Below are positions 45,318 through 57,000 of a stretch of 64,000 bases of DNA, piece after piece. The first letter of the stretch is position 1, and every line of letters begins with the position of its first letter. The stretch spans positions 310,001 through 374,000 of the forward strand of contig NW_026570304.1 in NCBI RefSeq assembly GCF_019649055.1. The letters are read 5' to 3'. Both the position numbers and the translations under genes were made by a program. The notes under the pieces are model-generated. The model made no database searches. It saw only the letters and a program-made list of their open reading frames with translations, and was not told the DNA's origin. Source of the DNA: Paramacrobiotus metropolitanus (taxonomy: Eukaryota > Tardigrada > Eutardigrada > Parachela > Macrobiotidae).

Positions 45318-46345
45318 GATATCATCGAATAAAACTCATATATTATCTGCATTTATTGCATATTTGAGCTCGATGCCTTGATCGCTGGTTCTGAAGCAGA
45401 TTGGTAAACTGCTAAAATGCACTTCGGCTATATAGCCAGTTGATTATGTGTTCCAGAAATTACTGAAAGTTCTACAGCAGTTTTGAAACGATAAGAAAGA
45501 AATGTAAGAAAGAAATGGAGGAACATTTAACTTTTGGATTGTTGTTTTCTAGCAAATCACGATATCGTTAGACATATCCATTACGACAGTTAGACATATC
45601 CATTACGTTAGACATATCCATTACGACAGTGAAAACCGAAAGGTCACCTGACAAAATCTTAGAGAAACTCAAGAAAATTTTAGAGTGCACGCAGACATTG
45701 AATTAAACACAGCAGCTAATGAAAGATACATGCAAGTTATATATAGTGGGTTATGTCCGGTATGGCCATCTCAGAATGTTGGGTCATCCATTGTCGAGCA
45801 AGGATGTAACAGAACAGCAATCAGGACATGGCATTCTCTGTCGGTTATAAGCAGATTTGTCTGGACAAACAAATCTTTCTCATAAACTGTTATTTATATT
45901 ATGCAGATAGTGAAAATTATACTTTTGGACGCAATGTGTTGTAACGTGTACGTGTGTATTTCGTGAATATGGACGGATGAAGGAAAGTTGTTTTTTAAGT
46001 AACGCCGACTGCCGAGCAACTCCAGTTTTGTGATGGCTGTTCGCCGTGGTCCAACTGTTTACTTAAAGCCCGCTAAACCGTTTTTCTCTTCTTGCTTTTA
46101 CTCCGTAATACGCTTCAAATAGCATTGCTCTTTGAATTTTACAGTTTCCCAAACGCATTTGAGCGTTACGTATTAGGCGTTTTAGTTCGACCTTTAATTT
46201 CTAGTTTTCCTGCATGCAAAGTTGAAGTTCCAAAGTTTTTGTGGTCAGTAAAAATAGTGGCTCCTTTTAAGTGCAGTTTTAAGTATATTGATTTCACGTT
46301 CGACTCTTCTCTTGCTGACTCTGGCATTAGAGCATTGAATCCAAA
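45318..46345. other. Spacer with a short triple repeat
   Basis: Three copies of GTTAGACATATCCATTAC occur at about 45567-45630, two of them followed by GACA. No gene is supported; a 66-codon frame at 45685 has no motif. Confidence 0.55.
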
Positions 46346-46472
46346 ATGGCGAACAGCGAGTCTAGAGTGCCGGGTGAAGTTTCGACTAATGTGGGAGAGT
46401 CGGATGCTGCCGACAGACGACAATGCCCAGGTCGACAAGCGGAAGCCGATCGTGAGTTATCTACCGAGCACG
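46346..46472 (+). CDS. Candidate first exon of an unrecognised protein
   Basis: The ATG at 46346 lies in a good context (CCAAAATGGC). It opens 42 codons, MANSESRVPGEVSTNVGESD then AADRRQCPGRQAEADRELST, followed after one base by a strong donor, G|GTAAGA. Start context, donor and Ala/Glu/Asp/Arg-rich composition agree with a real coding first exon. The next exon was not found with confidence. The acidic Ser-Asp and Lys-Pro blocks at 49.2-49.5 kb are one possible continuation, but they contain stops. Confidence 0.4.
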
Positions 46473-47344
46473 GTAAGAGAGTCTTTTCTGCGGCTGCTCT
46501 TTGGTACAAAGATGAGTGAGAATCCTGGGGAAGCACACTGAGCTAACATCCTTCTTATATAAAATACATCCTTCTTATATTCTTATACATCCTTCTTATA
46601 TAAAACTTCCAACCTAAAGCCGCTAACTTTAGAAATCATTACAAGTAATGAAAGTTTTTAAACTAAATAAAGATTTCTTAACCCCTTCAAAGTCACGCTT
46701 TAAAAAATAAGCTATTAGTTTTTTAGTGAAAAAAACACTCTATAATTTCATTATATAAATGTCTAATGACAGAAACTTTAAATAAAAAATAAAGTAATAA
46801 AAAAAAAGATAGAGATAGTCAGATAGTTGTTATCGTATAATACGAAACTGAAATAGTGCTATATATACTCGCATGCATAATTGCTGTTTTGTGCTCCGTT
46901 AAATTGGATTACATTAAATAGGTATCTGCTGAGTCTGAGAGTCTAAATGGTACACGCAGAATTATTCAGTGCCGAGAAAACAATACAATGCGCAAGCAAA
47001 ACATATGCAGTTAAACATATGCCAAACATATGCTGAGTTCGCTTCTTTTATACTCGTATTGTTTTATCAATTATGTGAACAGTAAACCATGGTTCAAGAA
47101 AGCCTGTTAAACTGTTTCCGTACGTTATTGCTCTTATAATAATATGAGAATGTTAATCACGCGCTGCGATCCAGTGCACTCAAGATAATGTAAATTGATC
47201 CTACGCTGGAACTCGAGGATAATATTAATAATAACAGCTCCCTTAATGATCGTAAATGAATGTGGAATGCAGTTGTTGCAAGACTGTCATCTGCGCAATA
47301 AAAAATAGTGTGAAGCTTTGAGTTCGACGCGAATCCGTTGTTTC
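46473..47344. other. AT-rich spacer with two small repeats
   Basis: Three copies of ACATCCTTCTTATAT occur at about 46549-46603, and three of AAACATATGC at about 46999-47035. Nothing coding was seen. Confidence 0.55.
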
Positions 47345-47944
47345 TTAACCATTAACTTGATTTCCAAAGGATATCCGTGCCAGTCCGGAAGCGCCGCTGA
47401 CGTCGACGTTCACCGACGAGCCGGAAGGCCGCAAATCTCCAGAGATCGCCGCGCCACCGGGGGGCCGGTACCGATCATGCCCCTCATGCGACTCGTTATA
47501 CCGGACGTCACCGGCAGGCCGCCACGCCCCGGAAACACCGGACCGGCGAAATGCTGCCGTAAACGATGCACAATCATCGGCAGCGTATTCGAGGAGGATA
47601 ACCATGGTTTGGCCGCTGTAAGCGGCGTGGAGCTGCAGGTGCACGGCGCCCAGAGCATGGGACACTGTTCTCTGGCAAAAGTAAGAGTCGGCCTCCTCTT
47701 GGTAAATTGGCCAGGCTGCGGTGCACTTTATTTCCTGAGTCCCATTCGGCAGCAATTTTGTATTTACGTCGAAGTTCAAGTGTTTTCTTGCGGGTTTTCC
47801 GAAGGTAAAATGATGAATAATTTTAAGGTGGAAGTCAATATACAATTGTTCGACGACGACAACGACAATGTCAGTCTGGCGAAGAGAGTTCAAGCTATGT
47901 GGCCGAGCAAGCTTGTGTCGACGGGGAGATGTGCCGAAGACCAC
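47345..47944 (-). CDS. Unrecognised open frame in a GC-rich island
   Basis: A minus-strand frame of 199 codons (ATG at 47944) overlaps an almost equally long plus-strand frame (47318-47965), so the strand is uncertain. The minus reading has a plausible domain-like part (KHLNFDVNTKLLPNGTQEIK, then CTAAWPIYQEEADSYFCQRT) and a Gly/Ser/Pro-rich end. The plus reading ends with an acidic FDDDNDNVSLAKRV part. About 47380-47660 is clearly richer in GC than its flanks, which suggests coding or transferred DNA. No family was recognised. Confidence 0.25.
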   Translation of the reverse strand: MVFGTSPRRHKLARPHSLNSLRQTDIVVVVVEQLYIDFHLKIIHHFTFGKPARKHLNFDVNTKLLPNGTQEIKCTAAWPIYQEEADSYFCQRTVSHALGAVHLQLHAAYSGQTMVILLEYAADDCASFTAAFRRSGVSGAWRPAGDVRYNESHEGHDRYRPPGGAAISGDLRPSGSSVNVDVSGASGLARISFGNQVNG

Positions 47945-49160
47945 AAAATCCCTAGTAAGACCTAGCCGCTACTGACCAGCTTTGATATAATTATATTGAT
48001 TTGTACTCTGAACCGCGATGCCAATCTGCTTCTGCGCAAACTAAGTACAGCGGCGCGAAGAATCATAGCCGAGAGATGCATGACCCTTTACAGATACTAT
48101 GCTTCGGCCAGCGTGAACGACCATGCCGCGCCGCTTCCAGATGGCCGGGAAATGGCTGGAAACGAATGGGCCGGAGTGCAGCTTATAGCCGGCAGTGCAT
48201 GCTGCATACTAAAGCGTCCTGTTTGTGTCTGCAGTGCCGTTCTCATCCATAGCCAGTCTGAACCACAAAACCATAAATGTTTTTGTCCTGTGCACCACGG
48301 TTATTAAGTGAATGCCGCAAACTTCCTTATCCAGTACGAGCACCATAAAATCTCGGGTAGAGCGGTGTGGCACATATCTGATACTGCCACTCGATTGGAC
48401 TTAGAAGTGAGCATGGAATGGCCAACGATGGCGGAAAACGAGCAGTCGCCATCAACTTCTAGAGCGCCTGGCCGCGGCGCCTTTCACTGGATCAGAAAGC
48501 GGGAGATTGTGATGACACCGTTTCATCACCAGTGTGTCGGCGGTGTCATCGTGATCACCGCTTGTGATCGCATTTTTTTTCCTCGCCAGACTCATTCATT
48601 TATTACATAAATCTGAGGCTTTTGCATCACTATTAAAACGATGCTCTTAAAGCATCTCAACTGGAGTTGCTTATACAGCGCTTCCAGGGAGCAATCGACT
48701 GTTCAGGTTGGAAAAGGATGTAAGGTCACGAAACAGCTGTGATTACGATTACCAGAATTGAGAAACACCAATTCACTGTGCGGCCAGATCGCAGGCCTAA
48801 CTTTATTAGTACGTCCCGTACGAACGGACGAAAGACCAAAACTGAAATTAGGTTTAGAAACAGAATGGGCATCTTCCGATAAATGTGTCTAGTCATGCTG
48901 CGCTCATGGTGAGCTGGTGAGAACAGTGAGTCATACATGGTGAACCGCTTAGACAACATTCATACGCTTATATATTATTACTTTTGCGTATTTCTTGATA
49001 AATACGAAGGTCGAGTTTGAGTTGTTAAGTGTGGTATCAGGAAACTGGATCTGAAATACTATGGAAAAAATTTGCAAACATGCGCACCGACAGTATTATA
49101 CGATCAAGCGCATCAGTTGCATGGCACTTACACCTATAGGTAATTAGTGCAATGACTACA
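47945..49160. other. Spacer with a once-interrupted open frame
   Basis: From 47996 to 48610 the plus strand stays open in one frame except for a single TAA at 48305. It reads DANLLLRKLSTAARRIIAER and later WHISDTATRLDLEVSMEWPT. This could be a decayed gene or a chance frame; no motif is recognised. Nothing was seen from 48.6 to 49.16 kb. Confidence 0.3.
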
Positions 49161-49167
49161 AGTGGGC

Positions 49168-49525
49168 AGGCATACTTTAAGTTTGGCCGCGCTCAAGCTC
49201 TGACTCAGACTCTGACCGCTCAAACTCTGACTCTGACTACTCAAAGTCTGACTCTGACTACTCAAAGTCTGACTCTGACTGTCCAAACTCTGACTCTGAC
49301 TCTGACGGAAAAACATAAGAATAACTTGAGAAACCTAAGAAACCTATTAAGAAACCTAAGAAACCTATTAAGAAACCTAAGAAACCTATTAAGAAACCTA
49401 AGAAACCTATGAAACCTTCAGAGTCAGACTTTGAGCGGTCAGAGTCAGACCTTGAGTAGTCAGAGTCAGAGTTTGAGTGGTCAGAATCAGAGTCAGAGTT
49501 GGAGTCTGGGCCTTTAAGTTTACCA
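49168..49525. repeat. Palindromic composite: Ser-Asp arm, Lys-Pro array 2, Ser-Glu arm
   Basis: Left arm (49190-49310): repeats of CTCAAACTCTGACTCTGACT. Centre (49328-49412): AAGAAACCT units with ATT insertions. Right arm (49418-49510): the reverse complement of the left arm with changes; the flanking words ATACTTTAAGTTTGGCC and GGCCTTTAAGTTTACC extend the palindrome. In one plus frame the whole unit reads acidic (SSSDSDSDRSNSDSD), basic (KPKKPIKKPKKPIKK), acidic (SESDFERSESDLE), with stops at the joins and one inside the right arm. DNA could form a hairpin with a loop of about 100 bp. Confidence 0.85.
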
Positions 49526-51150
49526 TTAGTAAAAATTAGCAGTATTATGAAAACGGCTTGAAAGCGAGGATTTTACTCTGTTTTTTATTTAAAACATGCT
49601 TTCAAAAGCTTTAAAACATGCTTTATTTTTCCACTGTTTCGCAACAGCGATTATTTACTAACTGAACGGACTGTAAATTGAGGATCGTTACCGATTGTCA
49701 GCAAGCTAATTTAATAAGCTAATTTTCTGTCCTGCTTATGTACTCCATATATTTATGCACTCCGCTTTGTTACCATATGTACAATACTTTGTACTTTAAT
49801 TGGTTTTTTAATTGGTACTAGTGGTAGAACATGGTAGAACATCCTTTTCCGACATGACAATCTAATGGTGTGCAACTCATCGTTTTGCTTTTTCAGAAAG
49901 AATGCGGAGGCATAAGCACACCAATTCGACTGATATTGCTCTCCTGGGTGCTCCTGGCCTTCGTTGTTGTGTACTTTTGGTAAAATATAAAAAAACAAAA
50001 ATTATTTGCTGCGTTTGGCCAGTTTGCGGTTCAAGTCAAGTAGCTTCCGGAGGAACCTTTTTGACCTCAAATTAAATATACTCACATCAGCGCCAACGCA
50101 ATTATTACACAGAGTAAATATGAGAACTGCAAACTGTTTTGTGGCTTCTGCAACTCCGGATGATGGAGTGAATGCAATTTGCAGCGGCAATCGCAGTAAC
50201 ACGGTTTATGATACATATTTGTACAAGCCCAGCACGGATGAATAATGTCTTAAGATTTCGAGCATGTAAAAAGGTTAACTGCATATGTATTAAATAATGG
50301 CACGATGTTTATTACATTAAGGAGTCACCAACAAAATAAACAGGCGTGAGCAGAAAACACTCTCGACACTGAGAGGATTCTGTAGCACTTTAGAGCGTAC
50401 AGATTGGATGTGTGGAACGGGAGAACATTCGCTACAACGGCAAAGTGTCGAGGGCCCTTGTTACTTAGTTATATGAATATGAATACTAAACATCTCTTGC
50501 AGGTGTTCGGCCTCTCTTCATTGTCCCGGGTGATCTCAGCTATTAATAAACCGATTTTCATGAGAGCACCTCGTCCTTATATCACGTCATCATCTCGCCA
50601 TCATATACACACCTGAAGTAGCTGGATTTTGAGGCCGCTTTCAATATAATAGGACATTCGCTACAAGGTACAAGTTTACTTTCTATGGTACTACTGTATT
50701 ATCCACTTTTGCTGGTAAACATCACTGATGCTGCGAGTCCATCGAGGAATCCGACCTGCCTACTCACGGTCAGCAAAGACAACACATATCTGGCGATCTG
50801 GAGGTTTAAGCACTATATCTTCTGTTTCCAGATTTTGAGGTGGGATTACTGATGCGTGGATAATAATATGTGCAGGCACTGTGCTAAATTGTGCAAGCAA
50901 CCCGCACTGGGCAGGAGATAAAAGGTGGCAGTGGCAGTTGCCACTACGCGTTCTTGGAAGCGATAAAACGTGGCAGTTGTCGGAATCTTGAAAATTGAAA
51001 TAACATTTGCTCTAAGGAAAAGCTCATTTGCTATGAAAATAATTACACATTTTTATTTAGGTATCCTAAGTTACAAACTATAGTATTTCAGAAACTCTGA
51101 TTCATCCTATCAGACCTATCCAAGTTTTCCAGTTTCATAGTTTTCGTAAT
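49526..51150. other. Spacer
   Basis: No gene is supported. A short phrase near 50208-50240 (CAAGCCCAGCACGGATGAATA) recurs in changed form near 53366-53390, after a similar ATATGAATAC phrase, so these two flanks share ancestry. AT-rich otherwise. Confidence 0.4.
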
Positions 51151-51225
51151 GTTTCTTAGGTTTTCTTAGGTTTCTTAGGTTTGGTTAGAATTCTCAGGTT
51201 TTCTTAGTTTTCTTAGGTTTTTCCA
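51151..51225 (-). repeat. Lys-Lys-Pro 9-bp repeat, array 3 (decayed, minus strand)
   Basis: TTTCTTAGG units (reverse complement of AAGAAACCT-type text), about 6-7 recognisable and several with an extra T, so the reading frame is not kept. Opposite orientation to the arrays at 44.95 and 49.33 kb. Confidence 0.8.
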
Positions 51226-51599
51226 GAGTGACATTTTCTAGCAGTAGCACGTTCCTTCCGCGCACAAGTTTTCCAGGTTCTTGATGGTCGTTGGTTTGCT
51301 TGTTGGTTATCTAACATAGAAGAAAAAATTTCTTTACAGAACTTTTAGTTTCTCAAGCTTGAGGGAAACTTATTTTATTCAAAAATGAAGCTTAAAGGAA
51401 ACTTATTTTACTGAAACTTAAGAAGAGAACGAACGAATAGAACGACGGCAATTTTCTCTCTGGCGTCCCTATAATTTTCGACAACTCCTCAAACACTTTT
51501 CACGGCAGTTACGTGCGCCACGATAATAAGACCTCACGACTGCTCAAACATCGGAACCTAATTATGAGTTGCAAGTTAATGTCAGCAAATGCCGTTAAT

Positions 51600-51960
51600 A
51601 TGGCTTTGTGGAGGGAATGGGTTACTTGCTTTACCCCCTGGCTGTCGAGACATTTGGCGCACTTGGTTTGGCATTCGCGGAGCTTATTCGTTTCGCGGGC
51701 AGAAAGATTCGCGACGTGACAGGAAATCCCAGCTCTACTGCATTTTTAAAGCAGAGATTTAGTCTGGCAGTTGTTAAAGCAAATGCTGCTGCTGTTTTGG
51801 GCACTATGAATATGCGACCAAAACCGCCAGACGGCGCTAACGATTTTGGTTGTTTCTTCATTGTTAAAATTTGAATCATTTCACGTAGTATTAAGCGAAT
51901 GCATATTTTGCTACGTTGATGGTCTTTTGCCCAATAAAGAAAACAAAACGTTATAACTTT
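51600..51960 (+). pseudogene. 5'-truncated copy of the REL-endonuclease non-LTR element
   Basis: The plus frame 51608-51874 aligns with the last part of the element at 34.5-37.4 kb: GYLLYPLAVETFGALGLAFA against YSFYPVVCETFG; then STAFLKQRFSLAVVKANAAA against SSFLKQRFSIAVVRGNAAAV; then a stop. The 3' flank has AATAAAG at about 51932 and an A-rich end before AACGTT. Only the 3' end is present, as expected from incomplete reverse transcription. Protein divergence is moderate, so this is a related family member and not a fresh copy. Confidence 0.8.
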
Positions 51961-53069
51961 ATGCGATCTTGTCATTCTATCTGACGTTACAAAAGGGCTG
52001 CCTGAAAATTCTGATTATATTGTGGATGGCTGTAGTACTACAATTATAATTGTGATATTTTGTGGACTATACTTACACATAGAGCATTAAAACAACGTCC
52101 GTCTCGAGTGGTGAATCGATTTGACCTATCATATGTCGCCATGCTCCGGTGTGGACGTTTTCCTGGGTATGCATCTGGGAGCGGCATGGTCGTTCGTGCA
52201 TGTCAAACGGTATTTAGACAACTTTATCATTTATTTTTTTGCACTCTAAAGACTCTTGTTCGCCTGGTTCTCGTACTAAGCGGTCAAGACCACGGTGGTG
52301 CCCTTCCCATTCCGGCCAAGTCGGTTCGTAAGGTGGCAGGCATCCACGGACTACGGACCGCGGTATGGTCGGCTGCCTGGTGGCAATATGCAGTGCTCGA
52401 TACTAGCACTCATTCTACTAGAGTAATTAAAAAATCCCAGCACTCAGGGTAAACACTAAAGCGAACTCCAGAAAAACTCAGCAAAACAACCCAAACATCC
52501 CTGCGGAAAATCTGCCTAATAGTCTTCCGCCGCGGAAGCAGTTGACAAATGGACAGCCTAAGCAAGGGCGCACTATTAACGACGATAATACATACTATTC
52601 GGGTACCTTCAGAAAATGTACGAGGTTCTAGCTTATATGCCCTAATCTGCCTCCAGTCACGATGCTTAGAAATACTAATCGGGAAAGAATAATTATCTAC
52701 ATCCGTAACCACGTATACACGACTGATAATGTAGCCAATGTTTGGGCGAACGGCTGAACCGATTTCGACGCGGCCAAGTGCATTAAATTCGTCTCAACGA
52801 CGCAAATGTTCTTACGCTATTGCGCCATCGATACGCCCCAAAAGGGAAGGAGTTGCCCCAAAAAACAAATTGTTGCCATGGGCCCCACATAGACATACAT
52901 GGTAAATGCATTGTCTGTTCGCGGACCGTTCGGAAAAACCGAGACAGACCGCGGCCTTCGGCATCGGCACGTACAAAGTACTGTAAATTTAAGAAACATG
53001 TGCAAAAAATAATCGCAGACAATCCCACCGGCGTGTTCGATATACCTCGTATTCTTTCATATACGATAT
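51961..53069. other. Spacer with a possible transposase C-terminal zinc region
   Basis: At 52820-53030 the plus strand reads CHGPHIDIHGKCIVCSRTVR, then RTKYCKFKKH. The CxxC plus later Cys/His order recalls the C-terminal Cys-rich end of piggyBac transposases, but it is short and partial, so this is only a hint. A 130-codon frame at 52060-52452 has no motif. Confidence 0.25.
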
Positions 53070-53196
53070 TTCTTAGATTTCTTCGGTTTCTTGGATTTCT
53101 TAGGTTTCTTAGCTGGTTTCTTAGGTCTGTTAGGTTTCTTATGTTTCTTAGGTTTCTTAAGTTTCTTAAGTTTCTTAGATTTCTCAGGTTTTCTTA
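53070..53196 (-). repeat. Lys-Lys-Pro 9-bp repeat, array 4 (minus strand)
   Basis: About 13 units of TTTCTTAGG-type sequence with point changes. The minus strand stays open from 53317 to 53057, reading KKLKKLKKPKKHKKPNRPKK then PAKKPKKSKKPKKSKKYRI and a stop, so here the Lys/Pro frame is intact for the whole array. Confidence 0.9.
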
Positions 53197-54029
53197 AGTT
53201 GCTTGTGTTTCGTACGTTTTCAAAGCTTTTTACAATTCTTAAGCTCAAAAAATTTTTTGAATATAGAAGATTCGTATGTTTCTTTAAATTAAAATTTTCG
53301 AAACCAATGTACGCCACGACAATACGTACGGATGTAGATACCGTAAACTGGTTATATGAATACTAACAAGCTGAGCACGGATGAATATTGGCTTACGACT
53401 AGGTGCTATAAATAAGTGAGTTAGGATTTTTTGTTACTGTTATGTCGTAGTATTACTGTTATGTCGTAGTATTACTGTTTAGTGAATTGGGCTGCAGTAT
53501 AACGTGCCCTTGGTAACAGGCCAGCTCATGTTAGCCCTATGGCATCCATAGAAACAAGCTTTTGAGTGATCAGTGGCCTGAGAATTCTTAAAACGGCAAA
53601 AGTCATTAGTCTCACAGCACCCACCGCTCTGAAAGGATTCTGGAATATTTTAAAGCACACCACTACGTACCTGAACAAGGGTATCTGCAACCGATGGGCG
53701 AAGCGCGGTGGCGCGTGCGACTTACAGGTTGCGAGTGCGTGTGAGTTACAGGGGACGTGCGAGTTACGCTAGGATTCACGCTATTAGCTATCTCAGTACA
53801 GCCAATCCGCATTGCCAAAGACGATCATTGGTAGACACATCGGTTTACGCCGCAGTCCTACCCATTGCTTGCTGTACCGACATAATCAAAGAAGCAATTT
53901 TTAATTAGTAGACTGATTGGGTGCTGTCATCTCGTCTCGACCGATGGCTCTGCACAAGCCGAAAACACCTTTCATGCTAAAACGACATGCGTCTCACCCA
54001 TATTGATATGGTAAGCGGAACGTAAGAAC
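53197..54029. other. Spacer
   Basis: TTACTGTTATGTCGTAGTA is repeated in tandem at about 53433-53477. No gene was seen. Confidence 0.5.
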
Positions 54030-57000
54030 AGATCCCCTATTGGCTCGCCATTTGCGACTTATGTTAGCTTTCCTCGAACTCACTGAGCATTGGCAGTCCA
54101 AAGTTCCAAACTTACCCGTCTGGCTATTTCAATTTCGATGTGGAAATTTTAATTGTCCGTCATTATGTGAATTTTGTAGTGGTTGCTCGTTTCTACTATT
54201 TTCCTTTTTCCTCGCTTCACGCTAGTATTCATCCCGACTACCGTGTACTTGCATATGTCAGCATTGGGATTCTGTTTTCCTTTTCGGTTTCACGCTCCAC
54301 TGGTAAATGAATCTAAAAAAGGTGAACACAATGCAGCGCAGTCCGCGAGCACGACCTCTAGCTCTGCACAGCTGGTTTTCGCTAGCAGCGGTGTCTTTCC
54401 TCTTCTCCTATGAATCCTCTTTCACCGTGCAGCTCTTGTGCTTACTGTGCACGGAGATAACACGGAGAATTTCTTAGTATGTGAGTAAGCACCAGCGGTT
54501 GACGGTGGAGGGATGGGAAAGGGCGTTCTAGATTCTCGTAACTAAATTTAGTAGGAAGCAGCTTTTCTGAAGTATTCGGAACTATGTAGTAACACTTTGA
54601 CATTGATTTCTTACCATGTGTGAGTTGTATGAATTTCTGATTGAATAAGCGAGCATCTCACTCTCAGGCACATGTACGAGCGTGGCCGATTAACTATATC
54701 TAAAGTATGGCCAATTTCTTGATATGTGAAGAATGACCCTCGCGTGTTTTCCCTTGTCGTCTTTCCTGTTGTAGATGTTTACAGACTGAGTTGCTTTCAG
54801 TTTTGAGAAGATTGAAAACTTCAGCCAGATGCATCGTTCTTCTTCGTTTTAATATTACTTATTTAGTTAACTAATCTATTGACCGTTTTGTTAATGTTGC
54901 GATATTTGTCTGTCAGTTGCAGCGGGCGTGTCGTGGATGTGGCGAAGAAAGAATTGTACATCGACCTGTCGGCGCCGCGAGATGATCCCCATCGGACGCA
55001 TTTTTCACCATCCGTATGGCGTTGGCCATGATTTGGAGGAGAGTCACACGGAGGGTGAACGCTGCCCAACGGAGGCGCTGCTGCGACCGCAGGCCTGTTC
55101 TCCCTGGACGTGGGTCAGCGCCAAACAAGCGCTGTACTCACCCATGCGGCTGCTTATCTGCTTAAGGGGCCACTCCGTTGCAACTGCTCAACGCGGCGGG
55201 CGTAGATGCTGGGCCGCTGCTCGTCGTCCCGAGCACTCGCATCCGCTACCCGCCCATGGATCTGGACGAGGCCACCTGGAACAGCATGCTTCCTGGAGCG
55301 AGCTGGCCCCCTGGGATGGCTGCGTTGCGGCGTTATTATTGGGAGGAGTACGAGCGCGATCTGGTGAGCCGGGGAACTACGCCATCGGCCAGGTGCAGTT
55401 GCCGGCGTCTTGCGCCCCCGTGCCGGGGCCCGTATAGTGCTGTCTCCTGTAGGCCTAGCGGGGCCGCTGCCGCAGCAAAGGCATGAGGCCATGCGGCATG
55501 GCTGTCGAGCGGCTACCCAGTTTTGCGTTTGTGCGCCGGCTGGAGGACACTGACGCCGGCTGGTTCTACGTGGAGCGCACGGATCAAAACTGGGAGGACA
55601 GGCCCTACTAGGTAAGGATGCTTTCATTTCTGTTGACGTTCAAACGTCTGCTTTATTCCATCGAATCTTCTGATGTTATTGCTGTTATTCCTTCACTAAA
55701 ACTTCTTTGGTCAGAATTTAATGTATTTCAAAAAAACTATTTTCCAGAATAATTTCGAATTCGCGTGGGCCCGTTTAATTTTGCAATGAATTTAATTTAA
55801 TGTCTGATAGTTGCGATCTGGAAGTCATAATTGCAAGTACAAGTCTAGAAGCCAAGTAAGTGCGCCAATCTGCCTAGCCGAACACCGACGCGCTGATGTG
55901 GAGCAATTTCATTTCATTTAGGAGTTACAATGCTGGTGTTGCAGACTGGGTTTAAGGAGAATGCTACGCGCCTTCAAATGGCGTTGCTGCGGATGCTGGA
56001 CCTGTCCGTGGACGCTTCCGGCGACGACGGCCTGCGCCTGTCAGTACCGCTCCTGTCAGCACTCTTCGCCCACCTGGACACGCTCTAGCAGACGCGAGGG
56101 CGCCCCGTCTGCGCTTCTGGAACGGCGTGCTGCAGTCCGGCGTGCTGGCCAACGTCCTCGTCATTTGGCCCAATAGCAACCCCGCCGCTGACTACATCCT
56201 CATGGCCACCCTCCGCCACTGCGTCCGCACCACCACCTGCCGCCTGATCCTCCGCGGAGGCGATCTGGACACGCTTCTGAAGGTGGCCCGGATGGCGGCC
56301 CACTTTCTGGGGATTCGTGTGCCGGTGGTGCACCTCGTGCGCATGGAGTGGCAGCTGTCCGTTGACCCCTGTTCGCACAACGAGGTGTACGACTCCTACC
56401 AGGTCCGGGTAGCTGACGACTTTGTGGAGGCGCTGCGTCGGCTGCCGGCCGCGGAGGCGGTGCTGCAGCAGTGCCGGGCGCGTCTGCTCAGTGTCGCCAC
56501 CCGTGCGACCGTGCAGGACCCACCAAATCGGCGCAAGGTGGCCTACATCATGGATATTTTCGCCCACATTTCCCTGGCCCGTCTGCAGCCAGCCAGTGCG
56601 GATCTGGCCGACACAATGAGGACGCTGATCGCAGAGGGCGTCGAGTAGCGAGTGACCGGGGAGAAGGAGCGGCGCGCGGCCGAATCGGTGGCCTGGATCA
56701 ATGCCAACCGCGCGTAAATGCATTTTACTGAGCAGAAACCGCGGTATTGGGAAGGAACGATGCTGAACATGTTGTGCCAGGTACCGTAGGTGTAGCTTGC
56801 TGTTACCTTTTATTCTTAGCAAGCGTTTTTTAGTTTTATCCAATTACTACCAACACCAATTAGCAAGTAGAGTTATGGCAGAATACTTTGTTCAGTTTAA
56901 ACGAATTTCTGCTACTTTGTTTGGTTTGCGGGGGAACGTAAGCAGAAGATAGTGTACATGATGCATGGTTGCTTTGCAGACGTAGTGTGGGCTGCATGCG

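Noticed and set aside
44956-53196. AAGAAACCT (TTAGGTTTC) arrays as telomere repeats
   Set aside because: They contain TTAGG but never a plain TTAGG run, lie in both orientations within 8 kb, and are surrounded by genes and transposons. Interstitial minisatellite fits better.
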